A stretch of 64,000 nucleotides of DNA, from NCBI RefSeq assembly GCF_003855495.1, contig NZ_CP034088.1:124001-188000 (forward strand). Reading direction: 5' to 3'. The notes under the pieces were generated by a model. It was given only the letters and a program-made list of their open reading frames with translations. It was not told the origin of the DNA and searched no databases. Positions 19,125-27,140 of this stretch are shown here, one piece after another (position 1 is the stretch's first letter; every line of letters starts with the position of its first letter). Origin of the DNA: Methylocystis rosea (lineage in GTDB: Bacteria; Pseudomonadota; Alphaproteobacteria; Rhizobiales; Beijerinckiaceae). Both the position numbers and the translations under genes were made by a program.

Positions 19125-20102
19125 TCATTCGATGACGCGGAAATCACCCATCATTCCAGACTGCATGTGTTGGATAACGTGACAGTGGTAGTGCCAGTCG
19201 CCGGGGCCAACACCCTCGCCGGCCTTCACGATGAACGAGGTGCGGCTGATTGGACCGATGTTGACGGTGTCAACGCCGGCGGTTGCTCCGGGCTCGATCC
19301 AGCGATGCGCATGGAGATGGAAAGTATGGAACGCGGTGCCAATCCCCATGACGTGGAAGCGAACCTTTTCGCCCAGGCGCGCGCCGACGGTCGGATTAGT
19401 CCATAACGGAATCTCCTTGCCGCCCTCGATGATATGATTGAGCTCCTGACCCCAAAAGGTCGTTTCATGCATCCAGATGATGAATTCGCGTTTCACATCG
19501 GCAAGATCAACGTCGACGATCTTGCCGTCGATGAGCGCAGGAACCTTCCCGCTCGCCGGATTGATGATGAGCGTACCGAACAGCCCCTTGTCCTCGGCTC
19601 CGAGCATCGGATTGCCGAATGCATGATCGTGATAGGCCCACGTGCCTGCCGTTCCAGGCGCGGCCGTCCATTTGTATGTGTAAGGTTTGTCTGGGAACGC
19701 AGCTTCGTCGGCGACGCCATTCAAAACCTTCATGGTGCCATCGCTGTCGATCTTGAAGTGCACGCCGTGGACATGGATGCTGACCGGCAACGCCGAGTCG
19801 GCGATGCCATGTTGAAGAGTCACCTCGGCGACGTCCCCCTCTTTCATGACGAGCGTGGGACCAGGGATGGTAGGACCGCTCGCATACCGATCCGTAAGGT
19901 CGCTTTCTTTTCCCGTGGAAGATTTGACCTTGTGACTGACCATCTCATAGGCCAGCTGACCCGACGGCATTGCGCTTGCTTTGAGCGTGATCAAATGTTG
20001 GTCGGCGGCAGAGGCTGCGCTAGCGGCGAGAAGCGCGGCTGGCCACATGAGCAAAAACGCGAACGAACGTGAAATCCCCAACTGCGCCCAGGTTCTTAGC
20101 AT
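19125..20102 (-). CDS. Two-domain multicopper oxidase (small laccase-like)
   Basis: 325 residues from the ATG at 20102, behind AAGGAG. The signal peptide ends near residue 33. All four copper motifs are present: SIHVHGVHF (H110, H112), WAYHDHAF (H158, H160), AFHTFHLHAHRW (H259, H262, H264) and HYHCHVIQHMQSGMMG (H306-C307-H308, H312, M317). The HCH-x3-H-x4-M block gives a type-1 site in domain 2 plus type-3 ligands, so this is a laccase-type enzyme rather than copper nitrite reductase. Two-domain oxidases form trimers with the trinuclear centre at the interface. It sits between the sigma/anti-sigma pair and the cupredoxin-propeller gene. Confidence 0.88.
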   Translation of the reverse strand: MLRTWAQLGISRSFAFLLMWPAALLAASAASAADQHLITLKASAMPSGQLAYEMVSHKVKSSTGKESDLTDRYASGPTIPGPTLVMKEGDVAEVTLQHGIADSALPVSIHVHGVHFKIDSDGTMKVLNGVADEAAFPDKPYTYKWTAAPGTAGTWAYHDHAFGNPMLGAEDKGLFGTLIINPASGKVPALIDGKIVDVDLADVKREFIIWMHETTFWGQELNHIIEGGKEIPLWTNPTVGARLGEKVRFHVMGIGTAFHTFHLHAHRWIEPGATAGVDTVNIGPISRTSFIVKAGEGVGPGDWHYHCHVIQHMQSGMMGDFRVIE

Positions 20103-20214
20103 CGCATCACACTCCTTCGAGCGGAGAACCGGGGACAATGCCGGCGATCGATCCGATCGCGCGCGCCAACCAGTTCGATCCGATACGACTTAGATGCGAC
20201 GGAACGCTGAGGTC

Positions 20215-20460
20215 TTACCTCGAAGGAAAAGTTTTTTCTGCGTTCACGAGTCTCAGAAGGGCGAGATAAACCTCTTCGCACTCGGGGCACTGATGCATAT
20301 GGTGTTTAACCTCGGGCAATAAGGCTCCGGCGTCCTGACCGGATGCCTCAATGTCGACGTAACGTGGAAGTTCATCAAAATATTCCGTGCACAGCATCTC
20401 CTCTCCGCTCTTAGCGGCGAAGACGGTGTCAATGAGGCGGGTAAAGTCTTTGTGTTTCAT
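20215..20460 (-). CDS. Zinc-type (ZAS) soluble anti-sigma factor
   Basis: 81 residues from the ATG at 20460. The motif HHMHQCPECEEVYLAL gives H-x3-C-x2-C, the zinc-binding signature of ZAS anti-sigma factors such as RsrA and ChrR. There is no membrane helix, so it acts in the cytoplasm. Its gene directly follows the ECF sigma gene (7 bases from that stop codon to the longest possible start). It would hold the sigma factor inactive until a redox, metal or oxidant signal releases it. It is the likely controller of the multicopper oxidase genes downstream. Confidence 0.8.
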   Translation of the reverse strand: MKHKDFTRLIDTVFAAKSGEEMLCTEYFDELPRYVDIEASGQDAGALLPEVKHHMHQCPECEEVYLALLRLVNAEKTFPSR

Positions 20461-20481
20461 GTCGGGTTCCGGCACGACTGA

Positions 20482-21183
20482 CTATAAGATGCGTTGAACG
20501 GAGGAAGTCTTACCCTCCGAATGGAGATGGGTTCCCGATTTTGGCTCGTCAAACACGGCAATAAGATCTTTGTGCGTCACGCCTTCTTCGAGCAAAGCCT
20601 GCTTGAGCCGTTTACGCGCATCGTGGATGAGTTTGTAAAGATTATTCCGATTAGAACCCAACCATTCGGCGACCTCGTCCAAGGGCATCCCCTGAAAAGC
20701 GTGAGCGACAAGTGCGGTCCGTTGCAAGGGAGTAAGCTTGGCGCCGATAAGTCGCGCAAGTAGAGTCCACGCTTCGCGCTGCTGTAGACTGCGCTCCGGC
20801 CCCGGTTCTTGAATCGGCCAAGCCGGCAAAGTCTGTCCAAGCTGAGCGCGCTCGATCGTAGCTTCTCGCCAGCGACGGCGGCGCAGCTCTCCGAGCACGA
20901 CTCTGATTGCGATTGAATAAGCCCAAGTCATAAAGCGGCTTTCGCCGCGAAAGTCTCCAAGTTTTGATTGTATAATGAGAATGGCCTCTTGTGCGCAGTC
21001 TTCAGCAAGGTGCTGCGCTTCATCTGAACGCGTTGATTCTTGCGTGGCGTAGCCTTTCGCCAAATAGGCCCGAATTGCCGCAAGCAGTCGTGCTCGAAGG
21101 TCCGCAAGCGCCAACTGTTGGTCTCGACCGCTCTCCTGAAGCGCCGTCAGCCACTCTGCATTGGATCGTTGCATAATTTCCAT
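20482..21183 (-). CDS. ECF-type RNA polymerase sigma factor of the multicopper oxidase locus
   Basis: 233 residues. Region 2 is seen at about 65-110 (HLAEDCAQEAILIIQSKLGD then FRGESRFMTWAYSIAIRVVL), and region 4 at about 150-205 (LTPLQRTALVAHAFQGMPLD, EVAEWLGSNRNNLYKLIHDA). A 30-residue C-terminal tail follows the canonical end. It is the first gene of a minus-strand series: sigma, anti-sigma, multicopper oxidase, cupredoxin-propeller. The arrangement fits an autoregulated sigma/anti-sigma switch serving the copper proteins. The start could also be the ATG at 21174. Confidence 0.88.
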   Translation of the reverse strand: MEIMQRSNAEWLTALQESGRDQQLALADLRARLLAAIRAYLAKGYATQESTRSDEAQHLAEDCAQEAILIIQSKLGDFRGESRFMTWAYSIAIRVVLGELRRRRWREATIERAQLGQTLPAWPIQEPGPERSLQQREAWTLLARLIGAKLTPLQRTALVAHAFQGMPLDEVAEWLGSNRNNLYKLIHDARKRLKQALLEEGVTHKDLIAVFDEPKSGTHLHSEGKTSSVQRIL

Positions 21184-21470
21184 CACGGCTCAGGAGAAAT
21201 TAACGCGGGTGCGTGACAAACGCGTACCGCAGCCAAATGTAGCAACACTTTAGGGAAATGCCATCCTCATGAACGGCTGGGATTTTTTGCGGCGCAACTA
21301 AGTCTCTGATCCGCTGCGGGCAGGGAAAGCTGCTAAACGGCGCCCGCGGCATGGACGATAGTCCTTGGAATTTCGAAGCGCCGTTATAGCTAAAGAGAAC
21401 AAGACTGATTCGGGCAGTCTGGCGCCATTGAATTGCGAGCGTCTCCCCCGTTTCGCAAAAAAGATGCTAT

Positions 21471-22448
21471 TCAACGCCGGACCGCAACGCCTTCAGGCGC
21501 TGTCGGAACGAAGATTGTCTTCACAATCTCATCCGTCTGCGTGTCGAAGATCGAGAGGCTGTTGGCTCCCGTATTGGTGATGAGGAGCCAGCGACCGTCG
21601 CCGGCGAAGCCGACGCCGTGACTACCCGCGTCCGGCGCTATGGAGATCGTTTTGATGACTTTGTTCACGGCAAGGTCGATTTTCTGCACCGTGCCCGCCC
21701 CGTCATTAGCGACATAAGCGAAGGTCTGATTTGGCGCGACCGTGACTTGCACCGGTCCCGCATCGGTCTCGATATCCGCGATCCGCCGAAGGCTTTCGGC
21801 GTCGATCACGGCGACGAGATTGGCGTTGTGACAGGCGACATAAACGCGCTTGCCGTCCTTGGTCGCGCCTTGGCCCAGCGGCCCTGTTCCGACAGCGATC
21901 GTCGCGAGCGCCTGGCGTTTTGCGCGTGAGAGCACCGTCACGTCGCCGCCGCCGAAATTGGAGACGAAAAGCCTGTCGCCTGAAGCGAGCGCGAAATGCG
22001 GCATCGCGCCGACCTTGACGACGCCAAGCGATGCACCCGCCTGCGCGTCAAAAATTTCGACCCGGTCGTCGAACTCGTTCGTAACGTATGCTTCCTTGCC
22101 ATCGGCGCTGAAAAAGATGTGTCGCGGACCCTTTCCTGTTGGCAGCGCTTTGATCACGCTGTTTGCTTGCGTATCGATGATGGATAAGGTCCCCGCGTTG
22201 TTGTTCGTGACCCAAGCTTGTTTCTGATCGGGACGCAGCGTGACGTTATGATTGTGGATGCCGACTGGGATTTTCTTCTTCAGTGCGCCTGATGCGAGAT
22301 CTATAACGGAAACGACGCCGCCGAACCACGAGGTCACATAGGCGGTCCCCTTGATGGGCGTCGCAGGTTCGGCGCGCAGCTGCGGCGCGCCTATTGCAAG
22401 CGCCAGGGCGCTCGTTAAGAGAACAATGCGAATGATCGCGGAAACCAA
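21471..22448 (-). CDS. Secreted YVTN-type beta-propeller protein
   Basis: 325 residues from a TTG at 22448 behind AGGAG; an open frame continues upstream but lacks family character. A signal peptide (IIRIVLLTSALALAIGAPQL) is followed by about seven repeats of the YVTN kind (TAYVTSWFGGVVSVIDLASG, AWVTNNNAGTLSIIDTQANS, EAYVTNEFDDRVEIFDAQAG, FAYVANDGAGTVQKIDLAVN). It is periplasmic and probably a protein- or redox-partner scaffold. No cupredoxin domain is present. It lies upstream of the sigma gene on the same strand but about 290 bases away, so it may have its own promoter. Confidence 0.85.
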   Translation of the reverse strand: MVSAIIRIVLLTSALALAIGAPQLRAEPATPIKGTAYVTSWFGGVVSVIDLASGALKKKIPVGIHNHNVTLRPDQKQAWVTNNNAGTLSIIDTQANSVIKALPTGKGPRHIFFSADGKEAYVTNEFDDRVEIFDAQAGASLGVVKVGAMPHFALASGDRLFVSNFGGGDVTVLSRAKRQALATIAVGTGPLGQGATKDGKRVYVACHNANLVAVIDAESLRRIADIETDAGPVQVTVAPNQTFAYVANDGAGTVQKIDLAVNKVIKTISIAPDAGSHGVGFAGDGRWLLITNTGANSLSIFDTQTDEIVKTIFVPTAPEGVAVRR

Positions 22449-23197
22449 GTGCTTTCTCCTTTTGATTTTGGATGGATTCGAAGCGCCCGCCGGCCTGCGT
22501 TCAAGGCGAGGCGCAATGAGAAAGCCGCCGCGTGCTGCGCGCGCAGCTTTGCTGGCGCGACAACAGACGCTCCGGGGCACGCCGCCAAATGTAGAGCCGA
22601 GCGGTCAAGTCCATAGACAGACGTCGATATAAAGACGGCATCCGGAATCCTCGGCTTTGAAGAGCCGTCCGCGATGCTTGGGCATACCGCCTGGAATAGG
22701 GATCGCCACCCTCGCAGGCGCGATGATCCACCAATTTCCTTCGTTGTCAACGAAAGCTGCGACACGCAAGCCGCTCGGTGCGGTAATAGCAAGCAACGCC
22801 CGCTATAAAAGGGTGACGTGATTGGCGCGTGTGAGTGAACGTCGCGGCTGAGAACGGATTGCCTTTCCCGCGTGACTGTCGATGCTAAGGGGGCACCACA
22901 CCGCTCGCTTCCGCAATAGCGCGAGCGAGGCTTGCGGTCCTCCGAAATCGATACCTTGGAATTCATCCTCGCGCACGGCGTTGGTCGAACGAACGCTCGC
23001 TTGGCTCAATCGCCGCTAAGGCTCTCCAGAGATCGGAGGCATCCATCGACGCATCGCCCTGGATAATCGAGATGTGAATTTGAGTCCGACTCTAAGTAAG
23101 ATTTCGTCTTTTCATCACATCTAAGAGGCGTCATGCATTCGGCACGATGGGCGATCTCCGAGTCGGCGAATAACTCCAAGTAGCAGGACCCAATGGC
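22449..23197. other. 749-base region without a convincing gene
   Basis: One minus-strand frame (22605-22796, 63 codons) reads VAAFVDNEGNWWIIAPARVA and IPIPGGMPKHRGRLFKAEDS. It looks protein-like but matches no family I know. Promoters for the propeller gene and the membrane-protein gene at 23198 must lie here. The start of the latter has no strong ribosome-binding site. Confidence 0.35.
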
Positions 23198-23746
23198 ATG
23201 AACCACGTTTTCTACCTACTTGCGCTCGCCACTTTCCTACTCACGCCTCCGCCGGCGGCAAACGCCATTGAACTACCTTGGCGATCCGACGACGTGTTCC
23301 TTAGCCGCCCCGGGGTTCCGCCTTCCGCAAATCAAGTGAACGGAACTGGCGCGAAAAGTGTTGAAAATGGCGGAATGCAAGTCGGCGTGTTTCGGTGCGG
23401 AGAGCTTGTCGGAGATGATGCACAAAATAGCGCTGCAGAAACAAAAAATGAAAGCAACCGCACTTCTGGAGCCGATTTATATGCCTGGGCGAAGAATCCC
23501 CCTGCGCAAATGATCGTGCTATCTTTGTTTTTTGCCTTTCTAGGCCTCATCATTGACATTGGAGCGATGCCGCCCTTCCAAGGGTTGATGCCCGAAGAAG
23601 CGCTCGCAAACTACAGGACGACGTGGATAGCGATCATGATCGTAGCCATACTTGGAGGAGCGCTACTGTTGCCTGTCACAACCAGTATCATACGGTATTC
23701 GATGACTCGTCTGGATCACCGAGACGTTCCGCAAGGCGCCATGTGA
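23198..23746 (+). CDS. Signal-peptide membrane protein sharing a motif with the cupredoxin-propeller protein
   Basis: 182 residues. A signal peptide (MNHVFYLLALATFLLTPPPA) is followed by SDDVFLSRPGVPPSA at residues 30-44. The cupredoxin-propeller protein has [15 protein letters not shown] at the same place after its own signal peptide, 12 of 15 identical. The rest is unrelated: a linker, then two membrane helices (QMIVLSLFFAFLGLIIDIG and WIAIMIVAILGGALLLPVTT). The shared segment suggests a common binding or sorting element, or a recombined N-terminus. The family is unknown. Confidence 0.6.
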   Translation: MNHVFYLLALATFLLTPPPAANAIELPWRSDDVFLSRPGVPPSANQVNGTGAKSVENGGMQVGVFRCGELVGDDAQNSAAETKNESNRTSGADLYAWAKNPPAQMIVLSLFFAFLGLIIDIGAMPPFQGLMPEEALANYRTTWIAIMIVAILGGALLLPVTTSIIRYSMTRLDHRDVPQGAM

Positions 23747-23762
23747 GGCATTCTGCGTTTCG

Positions 23763-23927
23763 CTAATAGTTGCCAATTGAGATTTCTTTGCATCCGACGA
23801 CCCACGCGGCTTTCCGCGCTGGGACCATTAAATTATGGCGCCGAAGATCGCCGTCGGGGACGGGGCGGTTGGGCAGATCGAACAGCGTCGCATGGGCCTG
23901 CGCCAAGACGATTTCATGCTTCTTCAT
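23763..23927 (-). CDS. Possible 54-residue hypothetical protein
   Basis: The ATG at 23927 is well placed behind AAAGGAG. The translation is MKKHEIVLAQAHATLFDLPN, RPVPDGDLRRHNLMVPARKA and a short tail ending GNY. Amino-acid composition is protein-like. I do not recognise it. It converges on the membrane protein gene. Confidence 0.35.
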   Translation of the reverse strand: MKKHEIVLAQAHATLFDLPNRPVPDGDLRRHNLMVPARKAAWVVGCKEISIGNY

Positions 23928-24109
23928 CGCCGGCTCCTTTGGTGCGCAATAGGGCCTTCGCGCAGCGGTCCGGCTTATCTGCGCAACTCCATCCCGAGAT
24001 ACCAGCGAACCTCCATCAGCGCTTTAGCGTAAGATTATGGAATGGCTCCCCCCTTTTTCGGCATAGTTGAGTTGCCGCATCAGAAATGAACGGAGGGGAA
24101 TGATGAAGA

Positions 24110-24353
24110 ATATTGCAACCCGCCGCCTCTGCCCTCCGGCGCGCCTCCCTTCGCCAGGTGAACAGTTGCTGTGGCGTAGCGCCATGTCGACGCGCGACCT
24201 GCGAGACGACCGCGTCAGGAGCCAGCGACTCCCTTCGACTGCCAGCGCCTTCTCCCCTTCGGACCACCGGCGCCGACCACCAGCTCCAGTGATCACCTCG
24301 ATGCGCCGTAACCCGGAGCCGTTCGGCTCAAGCGAAAGATCAAGTCTAGACAT
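24110..24353 (-). pseudogene. IS66-family TnpA remnant, frameshifted
   Basis: The frame starting at 24353 reads MSRLDLSLEPNGSGLRRIEV and GAGGRRRWSEGEKALAVE. After a frameshift near 24230 it continues ESLAPDAVVSQVARRHGATP and QQLFTWRREARRRAE, the helix-turn-helix of IS66 TnpA. TnpB and TnpC are absent. Dead element. Confidence 0.75.
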
Positions 24354-24523
24354 AAGCCTTATCTCCAAATCAGGAGATCAGACTCGCCGCTTTCATCGTT
24401 CGTTTGAAGGTGGGGCCGTAACAGCACTGACCGCTGATCAGCTCCTATCGCTCTGTGATTGTGCAAGTTCCCGACTTGATATCCTGCTCCAAGGGTCCAG
24501 CTAATTGTCAGGTTGGAGAAACG

Positions 24524-24808
24524 ATGAATAAGGCCAATCACATAGCCGCCGGCGCTAATGCAGTCGCCGTTTTTCAACAGGAGTGCGGCACTGTCGAGGC
24601 GCATGCTATTGCGGACTTGATATGTGATCTCGGTCACTTGGCGGACGACCGCGGTCTCGATTTTCTTAGCAAGGTTAAACGGGGCGTTGGACATTGGTTC
24701 GCGGAGCGCCATGCCCAAAGTTGTAACAGCCTCGGGGCGGAGGCCATCGTCGAAATAGCCATCAGTCCACTGTCAACGAATTCGGTAGCTCGATCCTCTC
24801 CGCCTTAG
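24524..24808 (+). CDS. Plasmid-type hypothetical protein
   Basis: 94 residues from the ATG at 24524, preceded by GGAG. It reads HIAAGANAVAVFQQECGTVE then AHAIADLICDLGHLADDRGL. The pattern of a short helical protein with DLICDLxHxxDxxGxDF recurs in plasmid- and phage-borne hypothetical genes of Rhizobiales. The conserved core ends near residue 65 (GHWFAERHAQS), and the tail may be altered. The function is unknown. Confidence 0.55.
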   Translation: MNKANHIAAGANAVAVFQQECGTVEAHAIADLICDLGHLADDRGLDFLSKVKRGVGHWFAERHAQSCNSLGAEAIVEIAISPLSTNSVARSSPP

Positions 24809-25134
24809 ATGCTACTCTGCTTTGGTTCGACGCGACTGAGCGCGTCATCAGATTTGTACCTTTCTGCAAGGGCTTATTGCCTTCATGATGCCGTGCTCGA
24901 ACTGTGATTGGCGGCATACGTCCGCGTTATGGCCGCTGCTCGAGAGATCCTCTACTCGTCTTGTATGAGGGGCATCGGTGTAAAAGGACGATACGCTCGC
25001 GCCAGAACGAAACCCGATGCTTAAATGGCACGCAACTAACGGCAGCGTCCTGGTTGAGCCGGGGCTGGATCGATTTTCTGAAGTCGTGGCAGCCCGGCGA
25101 GTCGAAGATGAGCGTTACCAAGGCGCTATCAGAC
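24809..25134. other. No gene recognised
   Basis: Short frames only. The composition is mixed and no conserved motif was seen. Confidence 0.4.
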
Positions 25135-25704
25135 TTATCGACCTAATTCTGGAAGCTGGACGACCATGAACGGGTCGGCGTCTGGTGATTTAATGCGCCA
25201 TTGGTAGACGAGGAAATGGTTCAAATTCGACCGCTTGGTCTGCGCATTATGTTTGACGACATTGACGCCTTTTTCTAACCTGACGGTGAGCCGTCCGTCG
25301 ATTTCTGCATCTGTTCCGGAAAGTTGACATGGGGCGTTAGCGTCTGGTCGAGAGCCGCCAATCACGATAGCGCCGTCGGCTTGCGGCTGAATGCAAAACA
25401 CCTTCATCTCGCGTGATGGGAAACAGGACGATTGGCCTCTAGCGACCGATCGCTCCAAGAATACTGCGTAACGTCCTCGGGCAAGATATTGGGCATATCG
25501 AAAGCCTTCGTCGCGCAATTGCGCAGCGGCATGTTTAAGTCGGGCCTCCAGGCGTGCTTCCAGGAAACCCGCTCGGCAGGCCTGAATAAGAGCGGGCACG
25601 AAAATAAGAATGCCGTCGTACGAATAAAAATAGCTTCCGTCGGCGCGGATTGCGACGCTCGCATCGAATTGCTCGGGCGCAAGTGTTCGAAAAAAGTTGC
25701 GCAT
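25135..25704 (-). CDS. Hypothetical protein
   Basis: 189 residues from the ATG at 25704 behind GGAGCTAGA; a start at 25755 is also possible. It contains FRTLAPEQFDASVAIRADGS, then YDGILIFVPALIQACRAGFL, and near the end VNVVKHNAQTKRSNLNHFLV and DPFMVVQLPELG. There is no signal peptide and no clear membrane helix. The composition is protein-like and GC3 is lower than in the efflux genes. I do not recognise the family, and it stands alone. Confidence 0.45.
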   Translation of the reverse strand: MRNFFRTLAPEQFDASVAIRADGSYFYSYDGILIFVPALIQACRAGFLEARLEARLKHAAAQLRDEGFRYAQYLARGRYAVFLERSVARGQSSCFPSREMKVFCIQPQADGAIVIGGSRPDANAPCQLSGTDAEIDGRLTVRLEKGVNVVKHNAQTKRSNLNHFLVYQWRIKSPDADPFMVVQLPELGR

Positions 25705-26134
25705 TCTAGCTCCGGAGGGAAGGCTTTCTTCGCGCAACTGGCAAGTTGGCGGCATCGGCCGTAGCGCTTTGGTCCCGGCGAAATGTCGGCGACCCTAATC
25801 TCGCAACTCTGTAAAGCGTTGCGATATGAAAAGGTAGCCACAAAGATCAAGATAGAGCTTGGTTATGGGGGCGGTTACGCTAATGGGGCCCTATATCCCA
25901 CGTCTCCGATCGCTCGATTAAGATCTCGCTGAACCAGAAAACCTGATCGCCGTCTGGGCAGCTCAGCCATGGCGTCCCCTTTTTTCCAGCCAACGCTCTA
26001 TGGAGAGGATCAATGCCACGGTTCTCCGCTTGTTCCGCTCAGCGGAAAAGTGAGTAATCAGCTCCCGCTCGCCGCGCTCCTAACGTATCCAACTCTACTT
26101 AAGCGCGACGCCACGGGAGAGGAAGGCCTGTCCC
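25705..26134. other. No gene recognised upstream of the tetR promoter
   Basis: About 430 bases with AT-richer patches and only short frames. Nothing resembles a known family. Confidence 0.35.
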
Positions 26135-26163
26135 TTGACAACGCAGTCGGCTAACCAATAATA
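26135..26163 (+). promoter_or_regulatory. Sigma70-type promoter of the tetR gene
   Basis: TTGACA at 26135-26140 and ATAATA at 26158-26163 are separated by 17 bases, an almost ideal housekeeping promoter that is rare in this GC-rich window. The -10 box is the first half of the palindromic operator. Confidence 0.65.
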
Positions 26164-26181
26164 GTAATTGCTTACTATTAT
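26158..26181. promoter_or_regulatory. Palindromic operator for the TetR-family regulator
   Basis: ATAATAGTAA, spacer TTGC, TTACTATTAT: a perfect 10-bp inverted repeat that covers the -10 box and lies 18 bases before the regulator's ATG. This is the position expected for an autorepressor site. It is the most AT-rich palindrome seen in the window. Confidence 0.7.
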
Positions 26182-26198
26182 CCGAGCCAAGCCGCAGC

Positions 26199-26852
26199 AT
26201 GCAGTCCAAGTATCTTCCGGCCGAGGAGCGCCGATCACTCACCGTCGAAGCAGTTGTCGTACTTTCCGGCGCGCAGAACCCCAGCGAGATCACGACAGCA
26301 GCGATCGCTAAGCACATGAACGTGACGCAGGGCGCCTTGTTTCGTCACTTCCCCACGAAGGATGCGATCTGGGAGGCGGTGATGGAGTGGGTGACCAATC
26401 GTTTGCTGGATCGCATTGATCATGCGGCAGAAGGCGCATGCTCGCCGATGGACGGATTGCGAGCGATGTTCATGAGTCATATCGAGTTCGTGATCGAATA
26501 TCCTGGCGTGCCTCGAATGATGTTCGGTGAATTGCAGCGCGCCGAAGCCGCACCCGCCACGAAAATCGCACGGATGCTCATCAAGCGCTATGCCGAGCGG
26601 CTTGCAAAAAAGCTTGAGGAGGCCAAGGCGGCTGGAGAAGCAGCCAATGATCTGGACACGCATGCGGCGGCGATCCTGTTCATCGGGATGATCCAGGGTC
26701 TGGTGATGCAATCATTGCTGTCGGGCGACATCAAAGGCGTTCGCACCCATGCTCATGGAGTTCTCGGCATCTACCTCCGTGGCGTGAAGTCAGGCGCCTC
26801 CGATGCTGAGACGCTGAATGCAAGAACTCCAAGAGGAAAGATCAGGCGATGA
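26199..26852 (+). CDS. TetR-family transcriptional repressor
   Basis: 217 residues. The N-terminal helix-turn-helix reads NPSEITTAAIAKHMNVTQGA then LFRHFPTKDAIWEAV, the classical TetR DNA-binding pattern (residues 25-62). The C-terminal part is a helical ligand domain (AILFIGMIQGLVMQSLLSGD). The perfect palindrome directly upstream overlaps its own promoter, so autorepression is expected. The exporter operon starts 290 bases downstream on the same strand and is the probable target. The inducer is unknown. Confidence 0.88.
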   Translation: MQSKYLPAEERRSLTVEAVVVLSGAQNPSEITTAAIAKHMNVTQGALFRHFPTKDAIWEAVMEWVTNRLLDRIDHAAEGACSPMDGLRAMFMSHIEFVIEYPGVPRMMFGELQRAEAAPATKIARMLIKRYAERLAKKLEEAKAAGEAANDLDTHAAAILFIGMIQGLVMQSLLSGDIKGVRTHAHGVLGIYLRGVKSGASDAETLNARTPRGKIRR

Positions 26853-27140
26853 TGCGCGCAAGTTCATGGCAAGCGGGAACGAACTTGGGAGCCGCGCTGG
26901 CGTTCTAGCTCGGCATGTCGGGAGGCTCCGACGCGACATGGCGAAAACACTACCGATCAGGCCAATCGGGCTCGATCCATGCTCAACGTGACAAGGAAGT
27001 GGGAGAGCGACGCGCCACTGCCGGCCGGCATGGAACGCATTCGCACGCTGGCCGAGGGCTGGAGGATCTCCGACGTGGCGGCAATGAATGAACGATAGTC
27101 CCTCATTGGAGCGGAACTCTATGCGACCGGGAGACTGATC
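26853..27140. other. Gap between tetR and the exporter operon
   Basis: A 39-codon frame starting near 26980 reads LNVTRKWESDAPLPAGMERI. It may be a remnant, but I could not place it. No second copy of the TetR palindrome was seen here, so tetR and the exporter may share one promoter. Confidence 0.4.

Noticed and set aside
19125..20102. The two-domain copper protein as a nitrite reductase (NirK)
   Set aside because: NirK has its type-1 Cys in domain 1 in an HCAP-type motif. This protein has HCH-x3-H-x4-M in domain 2 and paired HxH motifs for a trinuclear site, which is the laccase pattern.
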